DNA of 64,000 nt from Denticeps clupeoides (taxonomy: Eukaryota > Chordata > Actinopteri > Clupeiformes > Denticipitidae). Under the pieces are notes generated by a model. It saw only the letters and a program-made list of their open reading frames with translations. It did not search any database and was not told the origin of the DNA. The first letter of the stretch is position 1; every line of letters begins with the position of its first letter. The stretch covers positions 19,308,578-19,372,577 of the forward strand of contig NC_041716.1 in assembly GCF_900700375.1 (NCBI RefSeq), given 5' to 3'. Shown here one piece after another: positions 11,715-26,450 of the stretch. Made by a program: the position numbers and the translations under genes.

Positions 11715-12850
11715 GTATAAAGCCACTGAGGGATCAAAGTCTACTCCTGTAAAATTCTGGACCTTCAAAAAAAGAACACAATAATGTAATTTTTATTTGT
11801 AGCTCACATGGCTCCATTTCCTTCAGTTCCACAAAAATGCCACAAAATTTTTTTTCAACAATGCTACTATATTTGGAACCTACGTTTATCCATGCTGTGT
11901 AAAAACGATGGACATGGGATCACGTGAAGGCTTCAACTTGTTGACATCCGTAGGTTGTAGTAGGTGGTAGTAGCCTAGTGGGTAACACACTTGCCTATGA
12001 ACCAGAAGACCCAGGTTCAAATCCCACTTACTACCATTGTGTCCCTGAGCAAGACACTTAACCCTAATTTGCTCCAGGGGGGACTGTCCCTGTAATCACT
12101 GATTGTAAGTCACTCTGGATAAGGGCGTCTGATAAATGCTGTGAATGTAAATAAATGTATTATCCGTAGGTGTGCACAGTAAACTGGACATATGGGATTG
12201 TATGGATAGTTGATGAGGCGCTGACCGTCAATGTGTAACTGCTAGCTGAAAGTAGCTGAAAGTAGCTGAAGTAGCATCGCAAGAACAATCTAGGCAATCT
12301 AGATTTCCCTACATTTTGTTGTGCGCATTGTGTGCTGTGCTTGCTGTGCATATTAATGACAATCACTATCTGCCACAACTCGTGCTCATGCATGACCATT
12401 CTTCACTCCACCCATCTGAGGTCATCAGCTCAGTTTTTTGCTGCGGGAGCAACCTTCAGCTGGTTCTTTAATGCCTCAGCATTTACAGTGTCTTCCCTTA
12501 TTGGAGATAAGTGTCCCCTTGTGCTCAGAGAAGCTTTGTTCTGCCTGGGCTTGAACCTGAACCTGCTGTAGTTGCCATAACTGATCCAGCACCTGGATTT
12601 GCTGCAATGGTGCACCTGGAGATGTTAACAAGTTGAAGACCTTGACTTATCCCTTGTCCTTGGGGTTTACAGGGCATAGAGAAATGTCCAAAAATCCATC
12701 GGGTCACAAAGGCAAATAAATGTAGCAACATTTTATCACCATTTCTGCGGAAGTGAAGGAAATGGAGCCATGACGAATATGAAATACATTATTGTGTTCT
12801 TCTTTTGAAGGTCTAGAACTTTGATCTCTCAGTGGCGTTTGATCTTTCTG
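11715..12850. mobile_element. Foldback/TIR element of about 1.1 kb
   Basis: The arm at about 11,715-11,900 is matched in reverse complement by about 12,690-12,850. Shared pieces include GCCACTGAGnGATCAAAG, GACCTTCAAAAnAAGAACAC, AATAATGTA and ATGGCTCCATTTCCTTCA. Between the arms are a complete SINE (11,956-12,161) and non-coding filler, with no transposase visible. It is best read as a non-autonomous DNA transposon or as an inverted duplication. Exact ends were not found. Confidence 0.65.
11956..12161 (+). mobile_element. SINE family 1 with 10-bp target duplication
   Basis: Full-length copy inside the foldback element. It is flanked by the direct repeat ATCCGTAGGT at 11,946-11,955 and 12,162-12,171, the expected mark of target-primed insertion. 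The A box, B box (GGTTCAAATCC) and L2-like tail are intact. Confidence 0.9.
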
Positions 12851-15800
12851 TGATTTTTATGTATTGGACACCCTCTGTAACACCACTCCATGCATTGCAA
12901 GGATTTTTTTTCTACTAATGCAGTTCTGGACTGACTCTTTTGTACCCTGTGATTTGTTAACCTTGCTGTGGGCCAGATATTATCTAAGCCATACCTATCC
13001 CAGGAGAAGCTGTCGACTGGAACGGGCGAGGAACGTCAAAGCAAGAGAATGTAACCAGTGTGTTCGTTGGACTGTCTCAGAAGGGCAGGACCTTCAAGGC
13101 ACTGACCACTCATTTCAGCCTGTTCAGGCATGAGGAAAGATGTCTTCAACCAGTGTCACGCAAGCATGCCTCCCCATGGCAGTTTTACTCAATTCTTCTG
13201 CCTTGCAGCATTTATAATCAGTTAATTCGCCAGTAAAACAGAAAGGGGTAGAACGCCTAGAGAAACGGGGAGGTTATTTTCCACTGGACTCTGGAATGCA
13301 TCTTTTCATTCTGGGCTGATACAAATCAGTGAGAAATTCCAATTTTTGGAAGACGACGATAGCATCTTCTCAGCACATGCTTCTTGTGCATGCCCGCTTG
13401 AGATTATGATTGCAGCAATTATTCTTGTTGTTAATATAGCCAGATCCTCACTCCCTTTGATGCTGAGGCCCAGAAAGAAAAAGAGGGGAAAAAAAGACAA
13501 GAACTGGGCTGCCTGGAGCTACAGTAGATGCCACAATGAAAATTTGTTGGTGTGTTATGCGCAGGAAATTATTTCAGTTATGTAAGTAACCTAAATCGCA
13601 AATTTGATCTCTACTTGTATTGGCTTTAGGGAACAACAGATATTGGGAAATGCTCCCTGGTAATTAAAAATGCACATTAGCCGGTCAGCGAAAAACCAAC
13701 AGAGTAAAAGCAAAGCGTAGGTATTGCTGAGTATGCATTATGTGCGCATTACGATAAATCTGCATGCTCTCCTGTCTCACTCCTCTATATGGCTGTCTAT
13801 TATGAAATAGCAGTTGCGAGTCCCATAAGGTGGATGTTTGTCACTGCAGGGCAACTGTCATCAGTGTGACGCAGTGTAGTGGCCTGACCGAAGCACAGCA
13901 AACGTGAGTCATCTGTGTGTCTTTCGAATCAGCTCAAGCCTTGTCTGTGCTTCGGTCATGCAAAACAGTTGCAGTGCTATGGGTGCAAGCTGAATAAAAC
14001 AGTTTGCTTCCCAGGACCTGATATTAGCCTGGTGTAGGCGGTGGGATTTTCTGATTTGTGAGCTGGGATGCTCAAGTGTCTTTAAGCTGTATTTTAAAAT
14101 AAACATGTCGCACCATTTGCAGTCAACAGAAACACTGCATATAAATTCCAACCGTTCCCCAAAATTATTATTTAAGCCTGGTGAGCAGTGCAGGCCGTTT
14201 CATTTACAATCCTGCATTATTCCTCCGTGCATTCTTATTTTATTTAAGAAAACATGCTAGGAATTACATGAATTCCATAAATATTAGAAACATAATATTC
14301 TTTTTGCATGACAGAATAATCTATATCTAAGGGCGTTTCCTTTATGGATGTCTCACCAGCAATAAAAGGGGGTTATGATCCAGTGGACTGGAAGCCCCAG
14401 CAGCGAAGAGCGGGTTTATCAGGCTTGAGGTAATGTGGTTATTGCCTCATTAAAGATCTAACAAGAAAGCAAATCCCCCCCCCCAACTGCAAACACTGCA
14501 GTAATCACAAAAAGGGAAAAAAGAATACAAATCCTACCTCACAAGAAACGTTTTTTCTGTTCGTCTATTCGCCGCCCTGCACTGTGGTGGCACAAAGAGA
14601 GATGAAAAAGCCCGGCCACTCTTAATATTTTGCCTTAAATGCCTGTGTAAGATGCAGGCTGATGGACCCACAATGACCACCAACCAAGTCACAACTGGCC
14701 TGAATAGCTACAACAAATATCAGCACAATTTTAAACTCCACAAATATGTGTAAAATACCTTAACAATATTCTAAAAAAATAATGATATCTATTGTAAAAC
14801 AGGATTGCAGTTTGCTGAATTACATTTTTAAATGCTGCAAACCTAAGCCAGTATATTTGTATCACAATCTTGCTTTTCATTTACCAGCCTTGTGCTATTT
14901 TGAATGCAAATCCATGGAAGGCACTAAAAATGTCTAAAGCCAAGCAGAGAAATGTGTGTGAGTCTGAGGACAGAATGTGGCACGGAAATTGCTGTGTTCA
15001 TCCCTCATCATTTTTCGTCTGCTACTATGGAGCAGAGTTTCTATGGCAACCTCTCAAAAAACGATGTGCTCTGAATGGCGAGTGTGAGATGTGCTTATGA
15101 TTACAGTGTGAGGAAGGCTGGCGCTCCTGTCAGCCCTCTCTGTAAAAGGAAATGGTGCTCCAATAAAACTGCACTCCATATGTTCTTTTGATGCGGCTTC
15201 TCCAGGCACTGCCAACATGCCAGCAGAAACCAGCCGTCTTCCCAGACTGGGAATCTGCTGCCCCCTGCAGAGAGAAGCTGTTAGCACTGACCGCGAGAGT
15301 CCATTTATAGAAAAATCTGGGCACGTGCTATCACCGCATCATCTGTGATTCAAATAAATAGAGTGGTGGAAAAGACCCTATATTTTCCTATTGAACAAGG
15401 AAAATGTGATTGCAAATTGACCCAATTTCTATTGTTTTTCATTTCGGTGCTGGTCTTTCTAAAAGGTTGTGTCGTGGCCTTATTGATGTAAACACACAGA
15501 CTATGGTCAATTAATATTCAGCGAGGGTTTGTGCAGCTATTTTGCAATGCTTATAAGCCCTGCCAGCTCCCATTAGCATTCCATTACAGCTCGGCGGGGC
15601 TGTCATTCAGTCTGAACCCCAGACCTTTTATTACGCTGGAAAATAATCCCTGCCTTTTTATTTTTCCTTGCTTCCCACTAGCCAGAGCAACATAGTACTA
15701 TATTGTTTTTAAGGGCAGTAGCGTTGCAATCTTACTTGGCTGAAGCTAGATCCTGAATCGACATTGAGCAATACCAGTCATACAGAGGTCTACGTTCCTT

Positions 15801-17177
15801 TACCACCACAAGGTCTATTTATTGAATTACCTGTATTTACACCCTGCACCCTGATCATTGTGATGTTCAGCAATACTCTGTGTTGCACCGTGGTTGTGGA
15901 GAAACGTGGTCTCGTCAAATTTTGTACATGACAATATGCTGCTGATGACAGTAAATTGAACCTTGAGCCCCTTAACATCTCTGGAATGAGCACCACAGAT
16001 AGACCCTCTTTAATCCAGCTCATACATTAATAATAAGATGAATATCTGGACCAGAGCTGACATTAACAGTTCTGCATGTATAAAGCATTAAGGATAAAAA
16101 AAAACCATTTAAAAAGCTGCCTTCAGTTAGGTGTGAAGTAATTGAATAATTTATCATTAATTAATAATGAGTAGATGCCTTCCATCCCCCAGCCGGATGT
16201 GAAAGGCAGCATAATGCTCCCACGTCGATTACTCTGCTGGGTTCCTGACACCTGACCAACTGGACTCTCAGCAGGACCGGGGCTAATCGGCCCGTCCAGT
16301 CTCCATTTACATGGCTTTGCGCTGTATGTCCCGCTGAGGTGAGTCAATGCCAGTGGCTGCCCGGCTCCATTAAAAATGGGGTCCAGTTTTCACATGTGCT
16401 GCCAGGTACAAACAGCATATCATCTAAAATATCCTCTTGCTTTTATATTTTTCCCTTTGTGGTCTCAAAGAAAACTGATTAGATTCAACAGAAGAACAAC
16501 TTAAGGAGCAGGAAAAACGCAAGATGTTTTTATATATTTTGTTACGTCCCGTGGTGACTGTCTGCGTTCTGTCTGTCCCTCTTTCCTGATTGTTTACGTT
16601 CCTGACTTAGGACAGGACGTAACAATTTATTCTTAAGCGACAGTAAAATTATATAATCAATAATCCATATATTGATGTTTTATGATATCCCACTTTTACC
16701 CACTCATAGGACTCTGATGATGAAGTCCAGTGAGTGAGTGAGATCATTGTATTGTATACACCACTGCATGCGCATATTTCAAGGTTTTAGTTTCTTCTCA
16801 GTTTATTCTAGCTTGGAAATCCATTTGGTCCAACCAAACGCCTGACGGTCTGCATATAAAGAAAAGAGAAAGTGATGGTGGCCTCAGCTTCTCAGTGTCA
16901 CCAAGACTCGCCCTGTTTCAGGAATGTTGAGTGGCTATAGGCCACTGGCAGGAGATTAGGGCGGCTGTGCCTAGACCCTCCACTCCATTCCGTTCCAGAG
17001 TGTGCCCAATGCTGTTTTTTTATCAGGCCTGCGGGTGGAGGTGATAGATGGACACTGGGGACTGGGAGGGACCATCATCGCCAGTCTGTTGCAATAAAAC
17101 CCTGGCGGGACCTGGTCCTGTTTCCCAGTGCGCCTCCCCACACCATCCTCACTCACCACATCTCAGCAGTGTCTGCA
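12851..17177. other. Non-coding DNA upstream of tnnc1
   Basis: Mostly single-copy in appearance with few repeats. The stretches at about 13,900-15,650 and 16,150-16,330 have mixed base composition with homeodomain-like ATTA motifs (for example CAATTAATATTCAG near 15,507), as conserved enhancers often do. No exon was recognised. The last 150 bases before 17,178 must contain the tnnc1 5'UTR and promoter; an AATAAAA motif near 17,093 is the only TATA-like candidate seen. Confidence 0.5.
16541..16625. mobile_element. Short TIR element, possible LTR remnant
   Basis: About 85 bases beginning TGTTACGTCC and ending GGACGTAACA, a perfect 10-base inverted repeat, with a possible ATTT repeat outside. 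It could be a small MITE or an internally shortened relic of an LTR with TG..CA ends. There is no coding content. Confidence 0.5.
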
Positions 17178-19303
<2,126 letters not shown>

Positions 19304-19660
19304 CAGGACCAGACATCATGAAGATCCTCAACACATCAGCAGCTGTCGTATATTTACAGGCTGGAAATACTGGAATATGTTTCAGAGAAATAAAACAGGA
19401 CAAAATGTCTAAAATATGTTTACTGCATCAAAATATTGTAGCTCATTGGTTGTACATTCTATTGAACAGAATCCTTAAAAGGATTTTCCTTGCTCCAAAA
19501 AATAATCAGTATTCTTTCTGCTCCTTGTTATGAATAAAAATAGAAAGCTGTGATGATACAGGCTGTCAAAAGCTGTCAAGTAAAGTGTTCCTGGATGAAA
19601 TACTGATCAATAAATGGCATGACTGTCTAGTACAGTGATGAAGCAATAAAGAATAAAGAG
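19304..19660 (+). terminator. tnnc1 3' UTR and poly(A) signals
   Basis: Non-coding sequence after the tnnc1 stop with AATAAA at about 19,533 and further AATAAA motifs near 19,610 and 19,646. The first or the closely paired later signals are the likely cleavage guides. Confidence 0.6.
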
Positions 19661-20343
19661 ATTTGTGGCATGAGATAACCGCCTCACAAGCAGTTATACA
19701 TTGGGGTCTCTTTTCTTACTATGATACAGCATGATGGTGAGTTATAGCCTCGTCATGATCTCAAGGAGAATTTTCCATCAGCTACATGACAGATGCTGAA
19801 AATGGAGGTGCAGTGTATGGCTTGAAACCATTTGGGGGCAGCAGTGGTTCTGTTACACCAAGCGGCTCTGTGACACAGACTCAGTTCAGATGGGAAATAA
19901 ACGAAAGTTTATTACACATTTCTTACATTACACTGAATTGCATTGGCATTAACAGCGTGAATTTATCGTTCCTCTGATCCTCTGTTTTACACAGAATCCA
20001 TTTGTCCACCTGACTGGTTTTTACACAACCGAGCTGGCAGCTCAGTGGTTTCTCCTTGTAAGGCTGCAGAGTTTTGTCAGATCTGAGCCCTCATTGGCTT
20101 GAGGGTGAAGAGGATGTGTGCACGTGCTCTGAAGGCAGAATATCCAGTCTGTACGCTGTCCACCACCATACGTATCCAGCATACGTTGTCTATCAGGCTG
20201 TCTGATGTGGGAACTGTGTGTAATTTATGTATGACACTGTGTTACACATGCTTTAAGGTTTTAAAATTAATAATGCAAAAAACAATAATAAAATGTCGGA
20301 AAATATTTCAATGACAATGACTTGTTTAATGGTTTGGTATGTA

Positions 20344-21799
20344 CAAACAAGATTCCAAAAAACACTAAACAACCGAATGCAATGATGTGGAGATGGCAAA
20401 AGTCAATATTTTATTTGTAATAGAACGTAGATGACAGATCAAATGATTAATCTGAGTAAATGTATTATTTTAAAGGAAAAATATGTTGATTCAAAATTTC
20501 ACGGTGTCAACAAATCCCCAAAAAGTTGGGACAAGTAGCAATAAGAGGCTGGAAAAAAGTCAATTTGAGCATAACGAAGAGCTGGAAGACCAAGTTACAC
20601 TAATTAGGTCAATTGGCAACATGATTGGTATAAAAAGAGTGGCAGTGTCTCTCAGAAGCCAAGAAGGATAGAGGATCACCAATTCCCACAATGTTGCGCA
20701 GAAAGATAGTGGAGCAATATCAGAAGACTTTGCATCTATCATCATCAACTGTGCATAACATCATCCGAAGATTCAGAGAATCTGGAACAATCTCTGTGCG
20801 TAAGGGTCAAGGCCGTAAAATCATACTGGATGCCCGTGATCTCCGGGCCCTTAAACGACACTGCACCAGAACCAGGAATGCTACTGTAAAGGAAATCACA
20901 GAATGGGCTCAGGAATACTTCCAGAAACCATTGTCAGTGAACACAATCCACCGTGCCATCCGATACTCTACAGTGCAAAGAAGAAGTCATTTCTGGGCCA
21001 GGGATCATTTAAAATGGAGTGTGGCAAAATGGAAGACTGTTCTGTGGTCAGATGAGTCACGATTCAAAGTTCTTTTTGGAAATCTGGGACGCCATGTCAT
21101 CCGGACCAAAGAGGACAAGGACAACCCAAGTTGTCATCAATGCTCAGTTCAGAAGCCTGCATCTCTGATGGTATGGGGTTGCATGAGTGCGTGTGGCATG
21201 GGCAGCTTGCATGTCTGGAAACACACCATCAGTGCAGAAAAATATATTCAGGTTCTAGAACAACATATGCTCCCATCCAGACGTCATCTCTTTCAGGGAA
21301 GACCCTGCATTTTTCAACAAGATAATGCCAGACCACATTCTGCATCAGTCAGAACATCATGGCTGTGTAGGAGAAGGATCCGGGTACTGAAATGGCCAGT
21401 CTGCAGTCCAGATATTTCACCTATAGAGAACATTTGGCGCATCATAAAGAGGAAGGTGCGACAAAGAAGGCCCAAGACAATTCAACAGTTAGAGGCAAGT
21501 ATTGGACAAGAATGAGAGAGAATTCCTATTTTTAAACTTGAGAAACTGGTCTCGTCGGTCCCCAGACGTCTTTTGAGTGTTGTAAGAAGAAGGGGAGATG
21601 CCACACAGTGGTGAAAATGGCCTTGTCCCAACTTTTTGGGGATTTGTTGACACCATGAAATTCTGAATCAACATATTTTGTTTTCCGTGATTTATGTTCT
21701 ATTTTGAATAAAATATTAGAAGTTGGCACCTCCACATCATTGCATTGAGTTTTTATTCACGATTTGTATAATGTCCCAACTTTTTTGGATTCTGGTTTG
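20344..21799 (+). mobile_element. Tc1/mariner element with about 200-bp inverted repeats
   Basis: The ends are inverted repeats of roughly 180-200 bases (20,344-20,535 against 21,625-21,799). They share CAAACnAGAtTCCAAAAAA at the tips and GTGTCAACAAATCCCCAAAA at their inner edge. The element is bounded by TA at both ends, the target of the family. Long repeats of this IR/DR kind are known in fish Tc1 elements. It encodes the transposase remnant at 20,691-21,515. It lies about 1 kb downstream of tnnc1 in the same orientation. Confidence 0.92.
20691..21515 (+). pseudogene. Tc1-like DDE transposase, internally deleted
   Basis: Open frame of 274 residues against about 340 in intact relatives. 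The N terminus holds the helix-turn-helix (SSSTVHNIIRRFRESGTIS), but part of the first DNA-binding motif just after residue 12 is missing, as is a block near residue 95 (after HRAIR). The catalytic triad is still present: D in WSDESRF, D in QQDNARPH, and E in SPDISPIENIW with DD34E spacing. The frame is open but shortened, so activity is doubtful. Whether the catalytic core still folds is unknown. Confidence 0.85.
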
Positions 21800-24503
21800 T
21801 ACCTCACCTGACAAGTCTGTCCATTAGAGAACCTCTGCATACTCCCAACAATACTTATAACACAAGCAAATTATACACATCTACGCACACACCAATATTT
21901 AGTTTATATACATTATAAAATGAATTGACATTTATCGGACTCCTACAATACTGGAAAAAACATGTTTACTTATGTAATTTACATATTAATCAAATATATA
22001 ATTGCCGCCCATAGTCAATTATTGAAACATTCATGTAGAACAAAATGATGGCACTCAGACTAAATGTAATCTTCCATGTAAAGGATGAGATTTGGCCTAA
22101 AATTGTGTGGTATCTTCCCACATGAATGGGGGTGGGGCGACCGGGTTATGTAAGTCTTGCTTGGTGACTCACTTGACGTGTCATTAAGGCACCCTGCTGC
22201 TCTCCCGCTCCCTCTCTCTGACAGAGTCCTGTTGAGTAACACATGCCTTGGAGACAGGGTGCTACACGGCCTGGTTTTACAGTTTCTCCTCCTTTGGAAC
22301 AATGACCGGTAAAAGCGCATGAGAGACTTCAGAACAACGGAGTCAGTCATGTGATTCCTCCTCAGACAGCAGCTATTTTAGCGTAGGAGGAGGCCTGCAT
22401 AAAACAGAGCGCTTGATTTAATCTAATTTCAGCGATTGTCTCTGGAAATATTTCACCATGACCCATTTATTTCAGCCATTTTATTTAAGTTTGAGTTTTT
22501 TCTGGAATACTCAGCAAGTGATGTTTTGGTATGTTTTAATACAAAATAAACATTGACAACATTAATATAAAATGCTTACATTATATAAGTGTGAAGTGAT
22601 TGTCACATGTGATACACAGCAGCACAGCACACAGTGCACACAGTGAAATTTGTCCTCTGCATTTAACCCATCACCCTGAGTGAGCAGTTATAATGCTTAC
22701 ATTATATGTATTTTAGGTAAAGTATTCCCGAACCCACAGAACTGTGCATATAAAGGACATAGACAACTTCACATTTTGAAACCAGCTGCTGTTATATTAT
22801 ATTGGACATCATTAACCATGAAATAATGGCCAAATATAACCTGTCTGTAACAGCTCAGGAACGTCTTTTTACTGTACACCACATCCCTTCTCCCTACACG
22901 AGAGCCTGCCAATCAAACGCTGGTCAGGTCCAAACCTGCTCAGCCTCAAGTGCTGGTTGTTCCCCGAGATACTGCTGAGTAGATTCATAAATCAAGTGCT
23001 CAGGTCAATGATGTAAAAATTTAATGAAATAGCACAACTTTGCTTAATGTAGAATCCTTTAGTCTGCTGAGTAAAATCCTGATTACTGTATTATCCCATT
23101 TATAAACATGTCTTTTTTGGCAAATGAACTCAATTTCTTTTTAAGTCGATTTAATTGGTTTGGGCAATGTCTATGTTTTTTATTCTTTTTAACATGATCA
23201 TGGCCATGGAAGACGAAATATGAGTGCGGCACCCCAGACGTGACTCCAGTGGAACACTTCCGATTGATGATCTGCAGCATTCTGAAAGCCAAAATTCCAT
23301 GGTCCCCAATGGGAATCCTGAGCTGAATCAAATGCTGTTCAGTTAATGAAGTTAAAATGTTCTTCTGTCTGGTGAGTTGCTTTTATATATAAGACTGATC
23401 TGATAATATTCTCATTTAAAGTGATCCAGTTAACATAATTTCAGCGTGAAACACTGTTCCTGACACAAGATGGAGAAGTTGGAAAGAGACTCTAGAGCCT
23501 CTGGCCTCAACAGATGGTGGTTTTGTCTCCAGCTCTCGTCTCCTTACACATGACCCAGTAATCTGCTCGCCTACACACAAGATGATTGCTCCAGACATTC
23601 AGTTCCAATTTTCATGTCATTTCAAGATAAAGTCATAGACGAGGCTGAAAAACACTAGAAGACTGGCTTTGTGCCTTTGCATGAAGACTGAACTTGTTTT
23701 GCTCCGTTTTTCAAAAGTGTAGGTGAACAACAGACGTTGCACTGATAAGTTATGAGCCGGGATGGAAAGGAACTCAGAATGTAAATCTGGGATGTAGTTT
23801 CTTTTGTCAGCCATTCTAATCCTGGTAAAATCGATATCAGCAGCTCTTTAAATATCATTGGATTTTATTATTCTGCATGTAGCTCCCTCAAATGTGAATT
23901 ACTTCACAGTACAAGTTGTACAACATCAGATTGCAGAGCATACCATCAGATCAAAGCTCATCAGAGTGGATGGCATCCATTGCAACCTGCTTTGATTCTT
24001 TTTATGAACTGGTTGAACACACGCTTCAGTTTAAAAAGTCCAGGAGCAGAGCAACAACCATCCTTTTCCTCCTCAGTTATGAGTGAGTGACTTGTTCATC
24101 CCTGCTGCAGTTGGTTGGCAGAAATGCTTTTTTCTTGCCTAGCGTATACCTTATTCTCATCGCCTTTGATTCGTATGTTGCTAAAAAGTGGAGCCTGCGC
24201 AGGTCTAGCATCCCTGCTGGCCGTCTGAAGATGCGTTTATCACATCTTCAATTATAATTAGCTTCAACTTCAATTATTATGTTTCTGTAGACTTGCTATC
24301 ATTTAAGTACACCATATATGCTGAATATAAATATATAACTCTCACTCTCACACATGCTGGGGATCGGCTGAAGGACTGTAAGCATACCTGACTGCAACTT
24401 CAGTCTCTACTGTGCTTATTTTGGTAACCAGGTCTTTCTTCTGTTTCTATAGATAGGAATGGTGGTGCCCATGTTTTATACAGTCACCACGTCATTTCGT
24501 TTC
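21800..24503. other. Intergenic DNA, no gene recognised
   Basis: AT-rich sequence with a minus-strand family-2 SINE fragment at about 22,592-22,688 (TTTGTCCTCTGCATTTAACCC). No exon with family similarity was seen. Confidence 0.5.
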
Positions 24504-24621
24504 ATTTACAGCATTTATCAGACACCCTTATCCAGAGCAACTTACAATCAATAGTTGAACCTGGGTTGTCTGGTTCATAGACAAGTGTCTTACCAACTAG
24601 GCCACTAGACTACTACTACCA
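24504..24621 (-). mobile_element. SINE family 1, internally deleted
   Basis: Reverse-strand copy. The L2-like tail (CATTTACAGCATTTATCAGA on plus) runs almost directly into the tRNA-like head (TGAACCTGGG ... TAGGCCACTAG), so most of the body is lost. Confidence 0.8.
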
Positions 24622-25559
24622 GGCTACTAGCCCCTTCCCCAAGGTCTGAGAAGAGATCTGTTCCCACCAGTATTCCCTTTCATAAAAAGAAACTCTGCAG
24701 ATTTGTGAAGGGACAAGCTATGACTGACACAGCAGGTTTCATATCTTATTCACAGTATGAATATGAACAGGGCAGAGGCTGAATTCATAGTCCAGTTGCC
24801 TTACATTACATGAACCATGCACTATCTGTAGTCAACAGTCTGACCTGGGAGTGGCTTTACTAGGGGGAGTGAACGTCAGGAATAAAAGCAGCGCCCATTT
24901 GAATAAGATTCTGTTCTGCAGCACTCCCCTCATCAAACTTTACTTCAATGCTCCACATGCAAGTGGGAGAATCTCAACTTTTTTTTTTGGAGCACCATTC
25001 ACTCAGTAATGCAATCGGGGAATTACCTGACGGGGGTGCAGTTCCGATTCATGGGATGAAACAGGAAATGGAATGAGGTGTACCGCACCAGCCAACACCG
25101 TTCATCACAGTCAGTGAATCAGAGAAAAGATCAGTACACCATAGCTGACATTGTATACCTGGAGAGAGATCTGTTCAGTGAAGAATCTTGTTCTTTGCCC
25201 TGTGATCGCATTCATTAGTGTTTGTAGGGAATTTAATAGTTGTTTTCACAGAGTGAATGAGAAACAGATATTGAAAAAGAAAAATTATGTAGGTGCACCA
25301 GAAAATAAGTCAAGTTATTGAGATCATTGCAAAATGGTTTTCTAATAATCTTTGACGCTTGCATTAGTGAACAAGGCATCATTCAATTGGAACTCAAGAC
25401 TAATTGATGCTGATAATGGGCGTCTATTTATTTATGCAGATTTTCCATTAATTACTGGACATAAAATAAAATATTAACATTGTCTGTACAGAATTTTACA
25501 TCCATTTTATGTACTTTAATCTATCTTCATCATTAGGTCATTGCTCATAGTATGGCTCT

Positions 25560-25783
25560 CACATTTACAGCATTTATCAGATGCCCTTATCCAGTAGCCT
25601 AGTGGGTAACACACTCGGCTATGAACCAGAAGACCCAGGTTCAAATCCCACTTACTACCATTGTGTCCCTGAGCAAGACACTTGACCCTAAAATGCTCCA
25701 GGGGGGACTGTCCCTGTAACTACTGATTGTAAGTCGCTCTGGATAAGGCGTGTGATAAATGCTGTAAATGTAAAATGTAAAAG
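25560..25783 (+). mobile_element. SINE family 1 beside an opposite SINE tail
   Basis: Plus-strand copy from about 25,590 with A box, GGTTCAAATCC B box, body and tail ending near 25,783. The 30 bases before it (25,560-25,590) are the tail of a minus-strand copy, so two insertions abut head to tail end. Confidence 0.85.
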
Positions 25784-26136
25784 TACACAATGAGTGTGCA
25801 AAAAGTGCCCTTAAAACCAACAATAATTGTTAGCATGTAGTACATTTGTGAGCTTTGTTGTATCTGTTCTATCTTCTTGAGTGGCCTTGTAGCTCTGTTC
25901 TTATCTGGCCCTCTACTACCTGGATGTGAACAAAGGACACTGGTGTCCAGACGAAGGAGACGGTTTTTTAAATGTATAGTTGAAATATAAATGTGTGGTG
26001 TTGGATGTGTGAACATTGAAGAAATAAGAGGGTAGGTTTCAAAATGCCGCATTGTCAACTGCTATAATTCAGATTTTTGCTTCTGACAGTGAGAGAAAGG
26101 GAAGTGGGTCTGTGGTGGTTTTGAAAGGCAGAGTAG

Positions 26137-26445
26137 TGTCGCGATCCGGTCCGAAAAGGCGTTACTCCGGTCCGGGATCCGCACCGGAGTTTCATTGTTG
26201 ACATGTGAAATGTTCCCTAATCGTTTTCACCTGTGTCAAATGTATAAAATTGCCCTGTTCGTTTCTGTTCGCTGTCAGGTCTTTAACGTTATGTTCCATG
26301 TTCACGAGTGTCACGGTCTCGGATGTCTCTCCTCTCGTGTCCTGTGATTCACCATTAAACCCCTGTTTCGTGATGTCAGGTGATAGCGTCCTTCATTCCT
26401 CGTCACTCTTCGTCCTCCTCTCCGTGCACCCGCATGGACGTGACA
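26137..26445. mobile_element. Solo LTR of an LTR retrotransposon (fossil)
   Basis: A 309-base segment starting TGTCGCGATCC and ending GTGACA, flanked on both sides by the 5-base duplication AGTAG (26,132-26,136 and 26,446-26,450). It contains a TATA-like TGTATAAAA near 26,240 and an ATTAAA poly(A)-type signal near 26,352, the usual LTR parts. No internal retroviral-like coding region adjoins it, so it is a solo LTR left by recombination. It resembles Gypsy-type LTRs in its TGTC..GACA ends, but the family is not certain. Confidence 0.75.
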
Positions 26446-26450
26446 AGTAG

